From: Aurantimonas manganoxydans SI85-9A1
Lineage (GTDB): Bacteria; Pseudomonadota; Alphaproteobacteria; Rhizobiales; Rhizobiaceae
Length of the DNA stretch: 64,000 nt
Direction of reading: 5' to 3'
Assembly: GCF_000153465.1 (NCBI RefSeq)
Contig: NZ_CH672387.1
Span: forward strand, 2,457,903 to 2,521,902
The first letter of the stretch is position 1, and each line of letters opens with the position of its first letter. Under the pieces are notes generated by a model, which ran no database searches, was not told the origin of the DNA, and saw only the letters and a program-made list of their open reading frames with translations. Made by a program: the position numbers and the translations under genes. This document shows positions 42,449 through 56,948 of this stretch, one piece after another.

Positions 42449-43318
42449 TCAGCCGAGCAGGCGCTGCAGCTTGGTCGGCAGGGATTCGATCACCGCGTCG
42501 GGCACGAAGAAGTCCGCGACCGGATCGCCCCCGCCCTCAGGTCCGTAGACCGAGAAATCGGTGACGCCCGTCTCTCGCAGCAGCACCTCGTCGACGAAGA
42601 AATTGCCGGTGCATTCGCGCGACGGCCGGGTCAGGATCGCATGGGCGGCATCGGCGACGATCTGCGGCGAGCGGCTCATCCGCGCCATCTGGTCGCCGCC
42701 CAGAACGTTGCGAACTGCCGCTGTGTCGATGGCGGTCAGCGGCCAGAGCGAGTTGACCGCGATGCCGTCGCGGCGGAACTCCTCGGCCATGCCGAGGGTG
42801 CACATGGACATGCCGAACTTCGCCATGGTGTAGGCGACGTTGTTGCGGAACCATTTCGGGTCCATGTCGAGCGGCGGCGACAGGTTGAGGATATGCGGGT
42901 TTGCCGCTGCCTTCAGATGCGGAATGCAGGTCTTCGAGACGAGGAAGGTGCCCCGCGCATTGACGCCGTTCATCAGGTCGTAGCGCTTCATCGGCGTGTC
43001 GAGCGTGCCGGTGAGCTGGATCGCCGAGGCGTTGTTGATGCAGATATCGATGCCGCCGAAGCGGGCGACCGCCTGGTCGACGGCGGCCTGTACCTGGTCC
43101 TCGTCGCGGATGTCGCAGACGACGGCGAGGCCCCTGCCGCCGGCCGCCTCGATTTCCTCGACCGCGGTATGGATGGTGCCCGGCAGCTTGGGATGCGGCG
43201 TGTCGGTCTTGGCCGCCACGACCACATTGGCGCCGTCCGCGGCTGCCTTCAGTGCGATCGCGAGGCCGATGCCGCGCGAACCGCCGGACATGAAGATGGT
43301 CTTGTTTCGAAGTGTCAC
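42449..43318 (-). CDS. Short-chain dehydrogenase (HSDL2-like SDR)
   Basis: 289 aa from a GTG at 43318, preceded by GGGGAGG; an upstream reading to 43390 lacks a good ribosome site. NAD(P)-binding motif SGGSRGIGLAIALKAAA, NNASAIQL (NNAG-like), the catalytic Ser region ILNLSPPLDMDPK, and YTMAKFGMSMC (Y-x3-K). The SPPL segment, with the NPHILNLSPPL pattern and C-terminal FFVDEVLLRETGVTDF, matches HSDL2-type SDRs, linked to fatty-acid metabolism in eukaryotes. The bacterial substrate is unknown. Confidence 0.88.
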   Translation of the reverse strand: MTLRNKTIFMSGGSRGIGLAIALKAAADGANVVVAAKTDTPHPKLPGTIHTAVEEIEAAGGRGLAVVCDIRDEDQVQAAVDQAVARFGGIDICINNASAIQLTGTLDTPMKRYDLMNGVNARGTFLVSKTCIPHLKAAANPHILNLSPPLDMDPKWFRNNVAYTMAKFGMSMCTLGMAEEFRRDGIAVNSLWPLTAIDTAAVRNVLGGDQMARMSRSPQIVADAAHAILTRPSRECTGNFFVDEVLLRETGVTDFSVYGPEGGGDPVADFFVPDAVIESLPTKLQRLLG

Positions 43319-43451
43319 GGTTGGCCTCCCCGTTCGCCTGACCGGCGGGACATCATCATACTCGCCGGCACGTGTCGACCGCCGCTCCAAGGCCGCGTCG
43401 TGCGGTGGCGGGCGCTTCCCGGCAGGGCCCGATCACCTGCCCAGGGCGGCA

Positions 43452-43745
43452 TCAGCCGGCGAAGATCGCCTCGCCCTGTTCGTCGATCACCTGCCGGCCC
43501 TTCATCAGCGCGAAGCGGGCCGCTTCATCCTCGCTCTGGAACAGGTCGGCGCGCACCAGCCGGTGCGTTCGGGTCTCGCCGTCGATGGTCCGGGTGATGG
43601 TGGCGCAGAGCCGGAACTGGCCGCCCTCGGCGATCGGTGTCGCGGCGATGTGGAACCCGTCATAGGTCTCTTCGGCAACAACCCGCGCCGGCTTCGGCGC
43701 GGATGGCGCGGAACCTCTGCCGAACAGCTTCTTGAGAAAGGACAT
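43452..43745 (-). CDS. HlyU-family protein
   Basis: 97 aa. MSFLKKLFGRG at the start, then EETYDGFHIAATPIAEGGQF, RLCATITRTIDGETRTHRLV and RADLFQSEDEAARFALMKGR, with ending VIDEQGEAIF. This matches the small alphaproteobacterial proteins annotated as HlyU-family regulators; the name is by homology and regulation has not been shown for this type. It is a single gene convergent with nothing nearby. Confidence 0.82.
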   Translation of the reverse strand: MSFLKKLFGRGSAPSAPKPARVVAEETYDGFHIAATPIAEGGQFRLCATITRTIDGETRTHRLVRADLFQSEDEAARFALMKGRQVIDEQGEAIFAG

Positions 43746-43946
43746 GGCTTTCCTTCGCGTGCTGGTGGCACCGGGCGCTGATGCGCCATCGACAGGAGGA
43801 GATAGCGGCCTTGCCGGTTCGGCAAGCCCGGGCGGGTGTCGGCCATATCATGGAAGGAGATCGTGCCGGGTCGAAAGGGACCGCGCGGCGCCGGCGTGGA
43901 GCGGGCGCAGGGCTGCGCGAGGCAGCAGGCGGGCGTCAGCGCCCCC

Positions 43947-43990
43947 AACAAAAACGGCGCGCCGGTCCGGATGGCCGGAACCGACGCGCC
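43947..43990 (-). terminator. Rho-independent terminator of rpoD
   Basis: Just after the rpoD stop the reverse strand has a long GC stem (GGCGCG...CGCGCC arms at 43956-43990, with inner CCGG pairs and a CCAT loop) followed by a run of five T (43954-43950). Confidence 0.8.
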
Positions 43991-44002
43991 GCCGATGATC
44001 GA

Positions 44003-46009
<2,007 letters not shown>

Positions 46010-46306
46010 TCTCCAATTCGCGCGTACCGCGCTGTCCGCCGTCGCGGACCGCGGACGCTGCGGTCATCTCGCCCGCCACCATGCGGCACGAGCCGTAAAC
46101 TTTCGCTTAACCATAAAGCGCCGTGCCACACGGCGCTGATCAAGCAGGACGACGCCCCCAAGAAGGGGCATGTAGCGGCAATTTCAAGCGCGGAGACCGG
46201 ACGATTGCCCACGACCTCATCCATATGATGAGTCAAGTGCTTGAAAGCAATGGTCTACCTGCACGCAGCGGCAGTGCTCCAGGCTGCGGGCCGTCCGTCA
46301 GAATGG

Positions 46307-48271
46307 TTATATGGCCTTCGCAGGCCGCCCCGACAAGGTGCCGAAGCCCTCGATCAGGGCTTCCGTGCCGTCGACGCGCTCCAGTTCGCGCTTGACCTCC
46401 ATCAGATGGGCGAAGGCCGCTTCCGAGGATTCGCGGCCTAGCGCCTCCTCGGCAAGTTTCAGCTCAGACGCCAGGGCCCGCGACCGGTGATGCAGGTGCA
46501 GCGCCTGGCGAACCGCCTCGCGCGCGTCCTCGGGCGCGGCGTCCGACAGGAAGGGCCAGAGCCGCACCATCCGGGCCTTGTTCTCGTAGCTCTCGAAGAT
46601 GTCGCGGGCGCCGCGGGCCTGCAGTTCCGCCAGAAGCGCATCGCGATCGGCCGGCGGACTTTCGGCATAGGCGTCGAGGACGCAGGAGCGCAGCCGGTCG
46701 AGATCGCCTGTCGGCAGGTCGAGATCGGCGAAATAATCGAACTCCTCGTGGATCAGCGCCGGATGATTGACGAAGCCGAGGACGATGGCGATTTCGCGCA
46801 GCGACGGCTGCGGCCCCTGTTGCGGGCGCATCAGGCTGGAGCGCGCGAGGCGGTCCGAGATGGCCGAGCGCCGGCCGCCGGCCGCACCGCCGCGGCGCGG
46901 CCCGCCGCCGTGATCGTCCCTGTCCCGGCCCCCGCCCCGGTTGTCGCGTCCGTCGCGGCGATTGCCGTAGCCGGCCGTCTTGGCCGATCCGCCGAAGAAG
47001 GAGCGCAGCCGCTCCTCGACGTCCTGCAGATAGTGCCGGCGCACGCTCTCGTCGCCGACCTGGCGCAGCAGCGCCTTGACCCGGTGTTCGAGGTCGGCGC
47101 GGCGCTCCGGCGTGTCGAAATCGCCGCCGGCGGTCTCGCGCATCCACAAGAGATCGGCGAGCGGCCGGGCCGCGCCCTGGATCTCGCGGAACGCGTCCGG
47201 CCCGCCCTCGCGCACCAGATCGTCCGGGTCCTTGCCCGGCGGCATCAGGGCAAAGCGCAGCGACCGCCCGGGTTTCAGTGCCGGCAGCGCCAGTTCGGCG
47301 GAGCGGTGCGCCGCCTTCAATCCTGCAGAGTCGCCGTCGAAACACAGGATCGGCTCGCCGGTGGAGCGCCACAAAAGGTCGAGCTGGCGCTCGGTCAGCG
47401 CCGTGCCGAGGGGCGCCACGACATTCTCGAAGCCGGCCTGCGCCAGGGCGATCACGTCCATGTAGCCTTCGACGACGACGAGCGTGCCGGCCGCTTTCGC
47501 CGCGCGTCGGGCCTGGCCGAGATTGTAGAGCACCTGCCCCTTGTGGAAGATCTCGGTCTCCGGCGAGTTCAGATATTTCGCCTGGGCCTCGGCCGACATC
47601 GCGCGGCCGCCAAAGGCGATCGGCTTGTCATGCAGGTCGACGATGGGGAACATGATGCGGTCGCGGAAGCGGTCGTAGGAAACGGCAATCCCCTCGCCGT
47701 GGACGACGAGCCCGGCTGCCTCGATCTCGCTGCGGCCGACGCCCTTGGAGGCCAGATATTCCTTCAGCCGATTGCGCGAATTGGGCGCATAGCCGAGGCC
47801 GAATTTCTTCTGGGTGTGCGGGGTCAGGCCACGGTCGCGCAGATAGGCGCGGGCCTTGGCGCCCTCGGGCTCCTGCAGCATCGCCTGGAAGAAGCTGCTG
47901 GCATGGCGCATGGCGTCGACGATGGTCGCCTTGGCCGCCTCGCGCTGCTCGGCCTGAGCGTCGCGCGCCGGCATCGGCACGCCGGCCTCGGCGGCCAGCC
48001 GCTCCACCGCCTCCGGGAAGGACAGCCCCTCCAGCTCGGTCAGGAAGCGGAAATGATCGCCGGACACGCCGCAGCCGAAGCAATGGTAGCGGCCCTTGGC
48101 ATCCTCGCAGTGGAAGGACGGCGTCTTCTCGCCGTGGAACGGGCAACAGGCCCAGTGGTCGCCGCGGCCCGGCTGCGACTTGCGCCGGTCCCAGGTCACA
48201 CGCCGGCCGATCACGTCCGAGATCGGGATCCGGTCGCGGATGTCGTCGAGAAAGGCGGGAGAGAAGCGCAT
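46307..48271 (-). CDS. dnaG: DNA primase DnaG
   Basis: 654 aa. The CHC2 zinc-finger ligands are C43, H46, C64 and C67 (CPFHGEKTPSF then YHCFGCG). The TOPRIM/catalytic core shows YDRFRDRIMFPIVDLHDKPI, then GQVLYNLGQARRAAKAAGTL, VVEGYMDVIALAQAGFENVV and CFDGDSAGLKAA. A Gly/Arg/Asp-rich linker (about 430-460; DGRDNRGGGRDRDDHGGG) joins the C-terminal helicase-binding region. It synthesises primers at the replication fork. Divergent from lrgA, upstream of rpoD. Confidence 0.97.
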   Translation of the reverse strand: MRFSPAFLDDIRDRIPISDVIGRRVTWDRRKSQPGRGDHWACCPFHGEKTPSFHCEDAKGRYHCFGCGVSGDHFRFLTELEGLSFPEAVERLAAEAGVPMPARDAQAEQREAAKATIVDAMRHASSFFQAMLQEPEGAKARAYLRDRGLTPHTQKKFGLGYAPNSRNRLKEYLASKGVGRSEIEAAGLVVHGEGIAVSYDRFRDRIMFPIVDLHDKPIAFGGRAMSAEAQAKYLNSPETEIFHKGQVLYNLGQARRAAKAAGTLVVVEGYMDVIALAQAGFENVVAPLGTALTERQLDLLWRSTGEPILCFDGDSAGLKAAHRSAELALPALKPGRSLRFALMPPGKDPDDLVREGGPDAFREIQGAARPLADLLWMRETAGGDFDTPERRADLEHRVKALLRQVGDESVRRHYLQDVEERLRSFFGGSAKTAGYGNRRDGRDNRGGGRDRDDHGGGPRRGGAAGGRRSAISDRLARSSLMRPQQGPQPSLREIAIVLGFVNHPALIHEEFDYFADLDLPTGDLDRLRSCVLDAYAESPPADRDALLAELQARGARDIFESYENKARMVRLWPFLSDAAPEDAREAVRQALHLHHRSRALASELKLAEEALGRESSEAAFAHLMEVKRELERVDGTEALIEGFGTLSGRPAKAI

Positions 48272-48406
48272 GAGGTGCCTGATACAGCCTTTGACGGCCG
48301 CTTGTCATCGACTCTCGACGTCGCGTCGGACGGATCGCCATCGCCGGTCGTCGCGAAGGGTCTGCAAAGCCTTGCGAAGCGTGCCCGGGGCAATGATAGC
48401 TGATCC

Positions 48407-48790
48407 GTGTCGCGACGAAGAGGTGCCCCCTTGCTGCAAGCCCTGACCGCCATCTTCCTGTGCCAACTCGCCGGCGAAGCGATCACGGTCGCCACCGGCC
48501 TGCCCCTGCCCGGGCCGGTCATCGGCATGGCGCTGCTGTTCGCCGTCCTTCTCATCAAGCGCAAGGTGCCGGACGATCTGGGCCGCGTCGGCGACGGCCT
48601 GCTGTCGCATCTGTCGCTGCTGTTCGTGCCGGCCGGCGCCGGGATCATGATGCATGTGGGGCGGCTGGAGGGCGAGATCCTGTCGGTCGGGGTGACGCTC
48701 GTCGTCTCGACCTTGGCGACCATCGCGGTCACCGCCTTCCTGATGAACCGTTTCGGCCCCGGCCGGAAGGCGGCGGCGCGCCGTGGGTGA
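48407..48790 (+). CDS. lrgA: CidA/LrgA-family membrane protein
   Basis: 127 aa, GTG start at 48407. Four hydrophobic helices are visible (LLQALTAIFLCQLAGEAITV; PGPVIGMALLFAVLLI; HLSLLFVPAGAGIMMHV; GVTLVVSTLATIAVTAFLM). The motif LPLPGPVIGMALLF is the LrgA signature. LrgA/CidA are holin-like proteins tied to murein hydrolase control or to transport of small metabolites. Its end overlaps lrgB by 8 bases, so the two are one operon, divergent from dnaG. Confidence 0.9.
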   Translation: MSRRRGAPLLQALTAIFLCQLAGEAITVATGLPLPGPVIGMALLFAVLLIKRKVPDDLGRVGDGLLSHLSLLFVPAGAGIMMHVGRLEGEILSVGVTLVVSTLATIAVTAFLMNRFGPGRKAAARRG

Positions 48791-49502
48791 GACACTCGTC
48801 GACGTCTGGGTCTATCTGGCCGCCAGCCCGCTTTTGTTCCTGACCATGACGCTGGTCGCCTATCAGGCCGCGACCTGGCTCTACCGCAAGGCCGGCTCGA
48901 CCGCGCTGCTCAACCCTGTGTTCCTGACCGTGGCGGCGATCGTTGCGGTGCTGACGCTGACCGGCACCAGTTACCCGACCTATTTCGAGGGGGCGCAGTT
49001 CATCCATTTCCTGCTGGGGCCGGCCACCGTGTCGCTGGCGATTCCGCTCTATCGCCAGTTCGACCGGGTGCGCGACAGCGCGCTGGCGGTTGCGGCGAGC
49101 CTGTTTGCCGGCTCGCTGACGGCGCTCGCCTCGGCGATCGGGCTCGGCGTCCTCCTGCGGGCGGATGCGGTGAGTCTGGTCTCGATGGCGCCGAAATCGG
49201 TCACGGCGCCGGTCGCCATGGGCATCGCCGAGAAGCTCGGCGGCCTGCCCTCGCTGACCGCGGTCTTCGTCATCGCGACGGGAATTCTCGGCGCCTCGCT
49301 GGGGCCGGTGCTGCTGGACCTGATGGGGATTCGCGATCCGGCGGCGCGGGGCTTTGCCATGGGCACGGCCTCGCATGGCATCGGCACAGCCCGGGCCCTG
49401 CAGGAAAGCGAGATCGCCGGGGCCTTCTCGGGCCTCGCCATGGGCCTCAACGCCCTCGCGACGGCGATCATCCTGCCGCTGCTCTGGACGTTTCTGTTCT
49501 AG
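48783..49502 (+). CDS. lrgB: CidB/LrgB-family membrane protein
   Basis: 239 aa, GTG start at 48783 inside lrgA. Multiple membrane helices. Signature region: LLGPATVSLAIPLYRQFDRV, SVSMAPKSV-like text (VSMAPKSVTAPVAMGIAEKL), then RGFAMGTASHGIGTARALQE, which is highly conserved in LrgB. It is the anti-holin-like partner of LrgA. The TAG stop at 49500-49502 is the exact insertion point of an IS630 element: TA is target and the final G is the first base of the element, so the protein is unchanged. Confidence 0.93.
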   Translation: MGETLVDVWVYLAASPLLFLTMTLVAYQAATWLYRKAGSTALLNPVFLTVAAIVAVLTLTGTSYPTYFEGAQFIHFLLGPATVSLAIPLYRQFDRVRDSALAVAASLFAGSLTALASAIGLGVLLRADAVSLVSMAPKSVTAPVAMGIAEKLGGLPSLTAVFVIATGILGASLGPVLLDLMGIRDPAARGFAMGTASHGIGTARALQESEIAGAFSGLAMGLNALATAIILPLLWTFLF

Positions 49503-50553
49503 AGCGTCGGACTGAATCTCAGAATCCCCGGCCCGCTTCCCTTTAAGCCTTCACCGTGATTCCCTCGTGTTGGAGGTGGATCATGAGCAAAAGCTATTCG
49601 ATTGATCTGCGTGAACGGGTCGCCGGCTTCATCGACAAGGGTCAGTCTCGTCGGGCGGCGGCTCGCCATTTTGGCGTTAGCGAGAGCTTTGCGATCAAGC
49701 TGGACCAGCGGCGGGTCCGGTCAGGATCGATCGCACCGCACAAGCAGGGCCGCCCTCGCGGTAGCGGAAAGCTGGAGGTGTTTGAGGCCTTCCTGATCGG
49801 CGCCGTCGAAGCCAAGCCCGACATCACCATGCCGGAACTGGCCGCGCTGCTGATGGAGGTGCACAGCGTGACCGCCGCCCCGGCGGTGCTGTCGCGCTTT
49901 CTGTGCCGGCGCGGCTTCACATATAAAAAAATGCCTGATGGCGTCGGAATGCGCACGCGCCGGCGTGCGTGAGGAGCGCCGGGTCTGGAAGACCAAGCGC
50001 CAGCCCCGGATGCGATTGGCGCCGCAGCGTCTGGTGTTCATCGACGAGACGTCGGTGACGACCAAGATGGCCCGGCTGCGCGGCCGTAGCCGGCGCGGCC
50101 GGAGACTGCGCGCCGACGCACCCTTCGGCCACTGGGGCACCCAGACCTTCATTGCCGGCCTGCGCTGCCACGAACTAACCGCACCCTGGGTCATCGACCG
50201 GCCGCTCAACCGATCCGCCTTCGACACCTACATCGAGACCCAGCTCGCGCCGACGCTGCGCAAAGGCGACATCGTCATTCTCGACAATCTTGCTGTCCAC
50301 AAAAGTCAGCGGGCGGCCGAGTGCCTTCGACGAAGAGGCGCCTGGTTCCTATTCCTGCCACCCTATTCGCCGGATCTGAACCCGATCGAGATGGCGTTCT
50401 CAAAGCTGAAGGCACATCTGCGCAAGGCTGCCGCCAGAACATTCGACGATCTCTGGAAGGCCATCGGCGATATCTGCGGCCTCTTTGAACCAGAAGAGTG
50501 CTGGAACTACCTCAAGGCCGCGGGATATGCGTCTGATTAAGCGTCCGACGCTC
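49502..50553 (+). mobile_element. IS630-family element inserted at the lrgB stop codon
   Basis: Terminal inverted repeats start GAGCGTCGGAC at 49502 and end as its complement GTCCGACGCTC at 50553. Both sides carry the dinucleotide TA (49500-49501 and 50554-50555), the usual IS630/Tc1 target duplication. Without the element, lrgB would end TAG followed by CTTGCGGG. The internal transposase is complete across two frames. Confidence 0.9.
49583..50540 (+). CDS. IS630-family transposase in two overlapping frames
   Basis: Frame 1 from the ATG at 49583 (TTGGAGGTGG upstream) encodes the helix-turn-helix half: [20 protein letters not shown], then [19 protein letters not shown] and [11 protein letters not shown]. 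Frame 2 (to 50540) encodes the DDE half: [19 protein letters not shown], then [20 protein letters not shown] and [20 protein letters not shown]. The shift is at a run of seven A (49925-49931), reading AAA AAA ATG in one frame and AAA TGC CTG in the next. This suggests programmed frameshifting or transcriptional slippage, known in the family; a simple mutation is the alternative. Confidence 0.88.
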
Positions 50554-50586
50554 TAGCTTGCGGGAATCGTCGTTCGGTCGCGGCGC

Positions 50587-51036
50587 CTAGCGCAGCAGGC
50601 CCTTCACCACGGTGGAGGCCTTGCCCATGTCCATCTTGCCCGGATAGCGCTCCTTGAGCGCGTTCATGCAGCGCCCGACGTCACGCAGACCGCGCGACTC
50701 GGTGTCTTCCACCACTTCGCGGCAGGCCTGTTCCATTTCGCCGGAATTGAGCTGCGGCGGCAGCAATTCGCGAATCACCGCGATTTCGCGGCGCTCCTGA
50801 TCGGCGAGCGCCGGCTGGCCGGTCTCGTCGAAGCCCTTGGCCGATTCGATCCGCTGCTTGATCATCTTCGACAGGATCTGCAGCACCTCGTCGTCGCTGA
50901 CCGGATCGCGCCCGGCTGTGCGATTGGCGACGTCGCGATCCTTGATGGCGGCGTGGATGAGCCGCAGCGTGGAGCAGCGGGTCTTGTCCTGGCCATTGGT
51001 CGCGGATTTGAGGGCGTCCGCAAGATGCTCGCGCAT
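50587..51036 (-). CDS. yqeY: GatB/YqeY-domain protein
   Basis: 149 aa from the ATG at 51036; a longer start at 51090 adds an atypical 18 residues. YqeY pattern: HLADALKSATNGQDKTRCST, then LRLIHAAIKDRDVANRTAGR, VLQILSKMIKQRIESAKGFD, IAVIRELLPPQLNSGEME, and GRCMNALKERYPGKMDMGKA. The fold resembles the C-terminal domain of GatB, which binds tRNA; cellular role is unclear. In rhizobia it usually sits between carA and dnaG, as here, divergent from carA. Confidence 0.92.
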   Translation of the reverse strand: MREHLADALKSATNGQDKTRCSTLRLIHAAIKDRDVANRTAGRDPVSDDEVLQILSKMIKQRIESAKGFDETGQPALADQERREIAVIRELLPPQLNSGEMEQACREVVEDTESRGLRDVGRCMNALKERYPGKMDMGKASTVVKGLLR

Positions 51037-51451
51037 GGGGTCTTTGTCTTTCAGGTTTCGTGAACAGTCTGCATGACCGACGAATGCCACCAGTCCGATA
51101 CTAATCCATACCTAACGGATGAAAAGGTAAAGCCGGGTCCGGGCGGCGATTCCAGCCTCGGCACAGGAGAGTGCCGCTGGTCCATGTCTGATCGGGCCGT
51201 CGAGGCCGCCGTTTTGCAATCCTGTCATCGTGCCGATCTGCGCGAATGCCGGTCCGGCACCCGCCGGCTTCTTGCCGTGCAGCGTGGCGCGCATGTAGAA
51301 AATCGCGGAAGACTCCGCAAGGTCCCTTGCAACGACCGCCGTCTCGGCAGATATCGCGGGGACATGCCGGCGCCGATTGTAGGCCTGCCGATGCGACGCT
51401 GCGGCCGCGATGGCTGGCCCGGCACGGACCCATAGACGAAAGAGGCGCCCC
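51037..51451. other. Intergenic region between yqeY and carA
   Basis: A 415-bp divergent gap. Short frames exist on both strands but none has a family-like pattern. Any carAB control element such as an upstream leader would be here; I see no confident riboswitch, attenuator or terminator. Confidence 0.35.
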
Positions 51452-52639
51452 ATGACCGAAGGCTGGACAATCCGCGAGCCGACCGCAGTTCTGGTGCTGG
51501 CAGACGGGACGGTCATTGACGGTTTCGGTCTCGGCGCCACCGGCGCGATCGAAGGCGAGGTGTGCTTCAACACCGCCCTCACCGGCTATCAGGAGATTCT
51601 CACCGATCCCTCCTATGCGCGGCAGATCGTCACCTTCACCTTCCCGCATATCGGCAATGTCGGAGCGAATGACGAGGACCAGGAAGACCTGGTTCCGGCC
51701 AACGCGACCGGCGCGGTCGGCGCGATCTTCCGGGCCGACGTGTCCGAGCCGTCGAACTATCGCTCCTCCGGCCACCTCAATGCCTGGCTCAAGGACCGCG
51801 GCGTCATCGCCCTGTCAGGCGTCGACACCCGCGCCCTCACCGCGCTGATTCGCGAAAAGGGTGCCGTGAACGCGGTCATCGCGCACGATCCGGACGGCCA
51901 GTTCGACATCGACGCCCTGAAGGCGCGCGCCGCCGCCTGGAGCGGCCTTGTCGGCCTCGATCTCGCCAAGGAAGCGGCGGGCTCCGACGCGGTGATCTGG
52001 GACGAGAAGCCCTGGGTCTGGAATGCCGGCTACGCCGCCGAGGCCGAGCCGCGCTACACCATCGTGGCCATCGACTACGGCACCAAGCGCAACATCCTGC
52101 GCCGGATGGCCGGCGAAGGCGCACGGGTGATACTGGTGCCGCCGACGACCAGCGCCGAGGACATTCTCGCCCACAATCCCGACGGCGTCTTCCTGTCGAA
52201 CGGCCCCGGCGATCCGGCGGCGACCGGCGACTACGCCGTGCCGACCATCAAGACGCTGATCGAGAAGGATGTGCCGGTCTTCGGCATCTGCCTCGGCCAC
52301 CAGATGCTGGCGCTGGCGCTCGGCGCCCAGACCGAGAAGATGCATCAGGGTCACCACGGCGCCAACCATCCGGTGAAGGACTTCACCACCGGCAAGGTCG
52401 AGATCGTGTCGATGAACCACGGGTTTGCCGTCGCAGCCGATTCGCTGCCCGAGGGCGTCGAGGAAACCCATCGCTCGCTGTTCGACGGGTCCAATTGCGG
52501 CCTGCGGCTCACCGGCAAGCCGGTGTTCTCGGTCCAGCACCATCCCGAGGCCTCGCCTGGCCCGCAGGATTCGCACTACCTCTTCGACCGGTTCTTCCGG
52601 ATGATCGACGAGCACAAGGGCCGCAAGGCCGCCGCCTGA
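51452..52639 (+). CDS. carA: Carbamoyl-phosphate synthase small (glutaminase) subunit CarA
   Basis: 395 aa from the ATG at 51452. N-terminal CPSase_sm_chain domain (TAVLVLADGTVIDGFGLGAT, then GEVCFNTALTGYQEILTDPS). The class I glutamine amidotransferase domain has nucleophile C280 in FGICLGHQMLALALG. The catalytic His and Glu are in QHHPEASPGP near the end. CarA hydrolyses glutamine and channels ammonia to CarB for arginine and pyrimidine synthesis. Separated from carB by a small XRE gene. Confidence 0.97.
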   Translation: MTEGWTIREPTAVLVLADGTVIDGFGLGATGAIEGEVCFNTALTGYQEILTDPSYARQIVTFTFPHIGNVGANDEDQEDLVPANATGAVGAIFRADVSEPSNYRSSGHLNAWLKDRGVIALSGVDTRALTALIREKGAVNAVIAHDPDGQFDIDALKARAAAWSGLVGLDLAKEAAGSDAVIWDEKPWVWNAGYAAEAEPRYTIVAIDYGTKRNILRRMAGEGARVILVPPTTSAEDILAHNPDGVFLSNGPGDPAATGDYAVPTIKTLIEKDVPVFGICLGHQMLALALGAQTEKMHQGHHGANHPVKDFTTGKVEIVSMNHGFAVAADSLPEGVEETHRSLFDGSNCGLRLTGKPVFSVQHHPEASPGPQDSHYLFDRFFRMIDEHKGRKAAA

Positions 52640-52858
52640 CAGCGGCGACGAGGCCATGGCTACGACGAGCGCCCCCTGGCTGACTGGCCGCCTGCAAAAC
52701 GTCGGGCGACAGCACCCAGAGATGCGCCGCCGCGACGGCGCCCCGGGCGCTCTGTTTCATCGCCTTGGCCGACGCGATAGCATCGGTGCGGATCTCGTTT
52801 CGGGCGCCGGCCGGCAGCGGCCGGTCGCAGATGTGCCGGTCCGGTCACGGGAGGGCTC

Positions 52859-53119
52859 ATGAACGCTGATGGCTTCAGGGCCTGGCGCAAGGCGCTCGGC
52901 CTGAAACAGAAGGACGCGGCGGAGAAGCTCGGCCTGAAGAAGCGGGTCATCCAGTATTACGAAAAGGGTGCGCGCGACGGAAAGAGCGTCGAGATCCCGA
53001 AGACGGTCGAACTGTCCTGCCTGGCGCTGTCGCTCGGCATCGAGACCTATGACGGCCGCGGTCTGCCGCGCAGTGCCTCGGAGCTGTTCTCGGCCAAACC
53101 GCCGCTCCCGGACGCATGA
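52859..53119 (+). CDS. Small XRE-type helix-turn-helix protein between carA and carB
   Basis: 86 aa with a strong ribosome site (GGGAGGG) before the ATG. The first about 65 residues are an XRE/Cro [23 protein letters not shown], then [20 protein letters not shown] and [20 protein letters not shown]. It probably binds DNA as a dimer; target unknown. It lies 219 bp after carA and 215 bp before carB on the same strand, so it may regulate or merely be carried with these genes. Confidence 0.82.
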   Translation: MNADGFRAWRKALGLKQKDAAEKLGLKKRVIQYYEKGARDGKSVEIPKTVELSCLALSLGIETYDGRGLPRSASELFSAKPPLPDA

Positions 53120-53334
53120 GCGACCTGCCGGTCACACAGGCAGGGGACGCCGTCTTACCGCCCCTGCCGACCGACCGATCGCGTCGCACACAAGATTCCG
53201 GACGATCTACCCTTTCGCCATCCACGCCGGTTGCCTATAAGCCGGCCTCAGCCTCGACAGAACCTGAAGCGACCGGCCGTCACATCGTGCAGCCGGGCTT
53301 TTTGGCGCGCAACATAACCGGACGAAGCCTCGCC

Positions 53335-56765
<3,431 letters not shown>

Positions 56766-56766
<1 letters not shown>

Positions 56767-56807
56767 TTGAAACGGCGCCCGACGCCCGGGCGCCCGGGCG
56801 TTCAATC
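56766..56807 (+). terminator. Hairpin after carB (possible terminator without T run)
   Basis: An 8-bp perfect stem ACGCCCGG-GCGC-CCGGGCGT (56782-56801) sits inside an outer pairing of GATTGAA (56765-56771) with TTCAATC (56801-56807), overlapping the carB stop. No T tract follows, so it may be a processing or weak termination structure. Confidence 0.4.
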
Positions 56808-56948
56808 TGGATAACCAAGCTGGTTCCAGCGACCCCGGTCGTATGGGACCGGTTTGTTATTGTGCTCCGGCCTGGCGCGTTCGCCGTCCGGCAATCAAAG
56901 AATAATGCAGATGCCGCGGCAGGGCCGCGCATCGGAAAGGTGGAGGCC

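Noticed and set aside
46487-48403. A 638-codon open frame antisense to dnaG
   Set aside because: It is an antisense shadow; dnaG has all motifs on the reverse strand.
53116-53334. A 73-codon upstream extension of CarB
   Set aside because: The sequence is unlike any CarB N-terminus and begins at the end of the XRE gene; the ATG at 53335 matches the family start.
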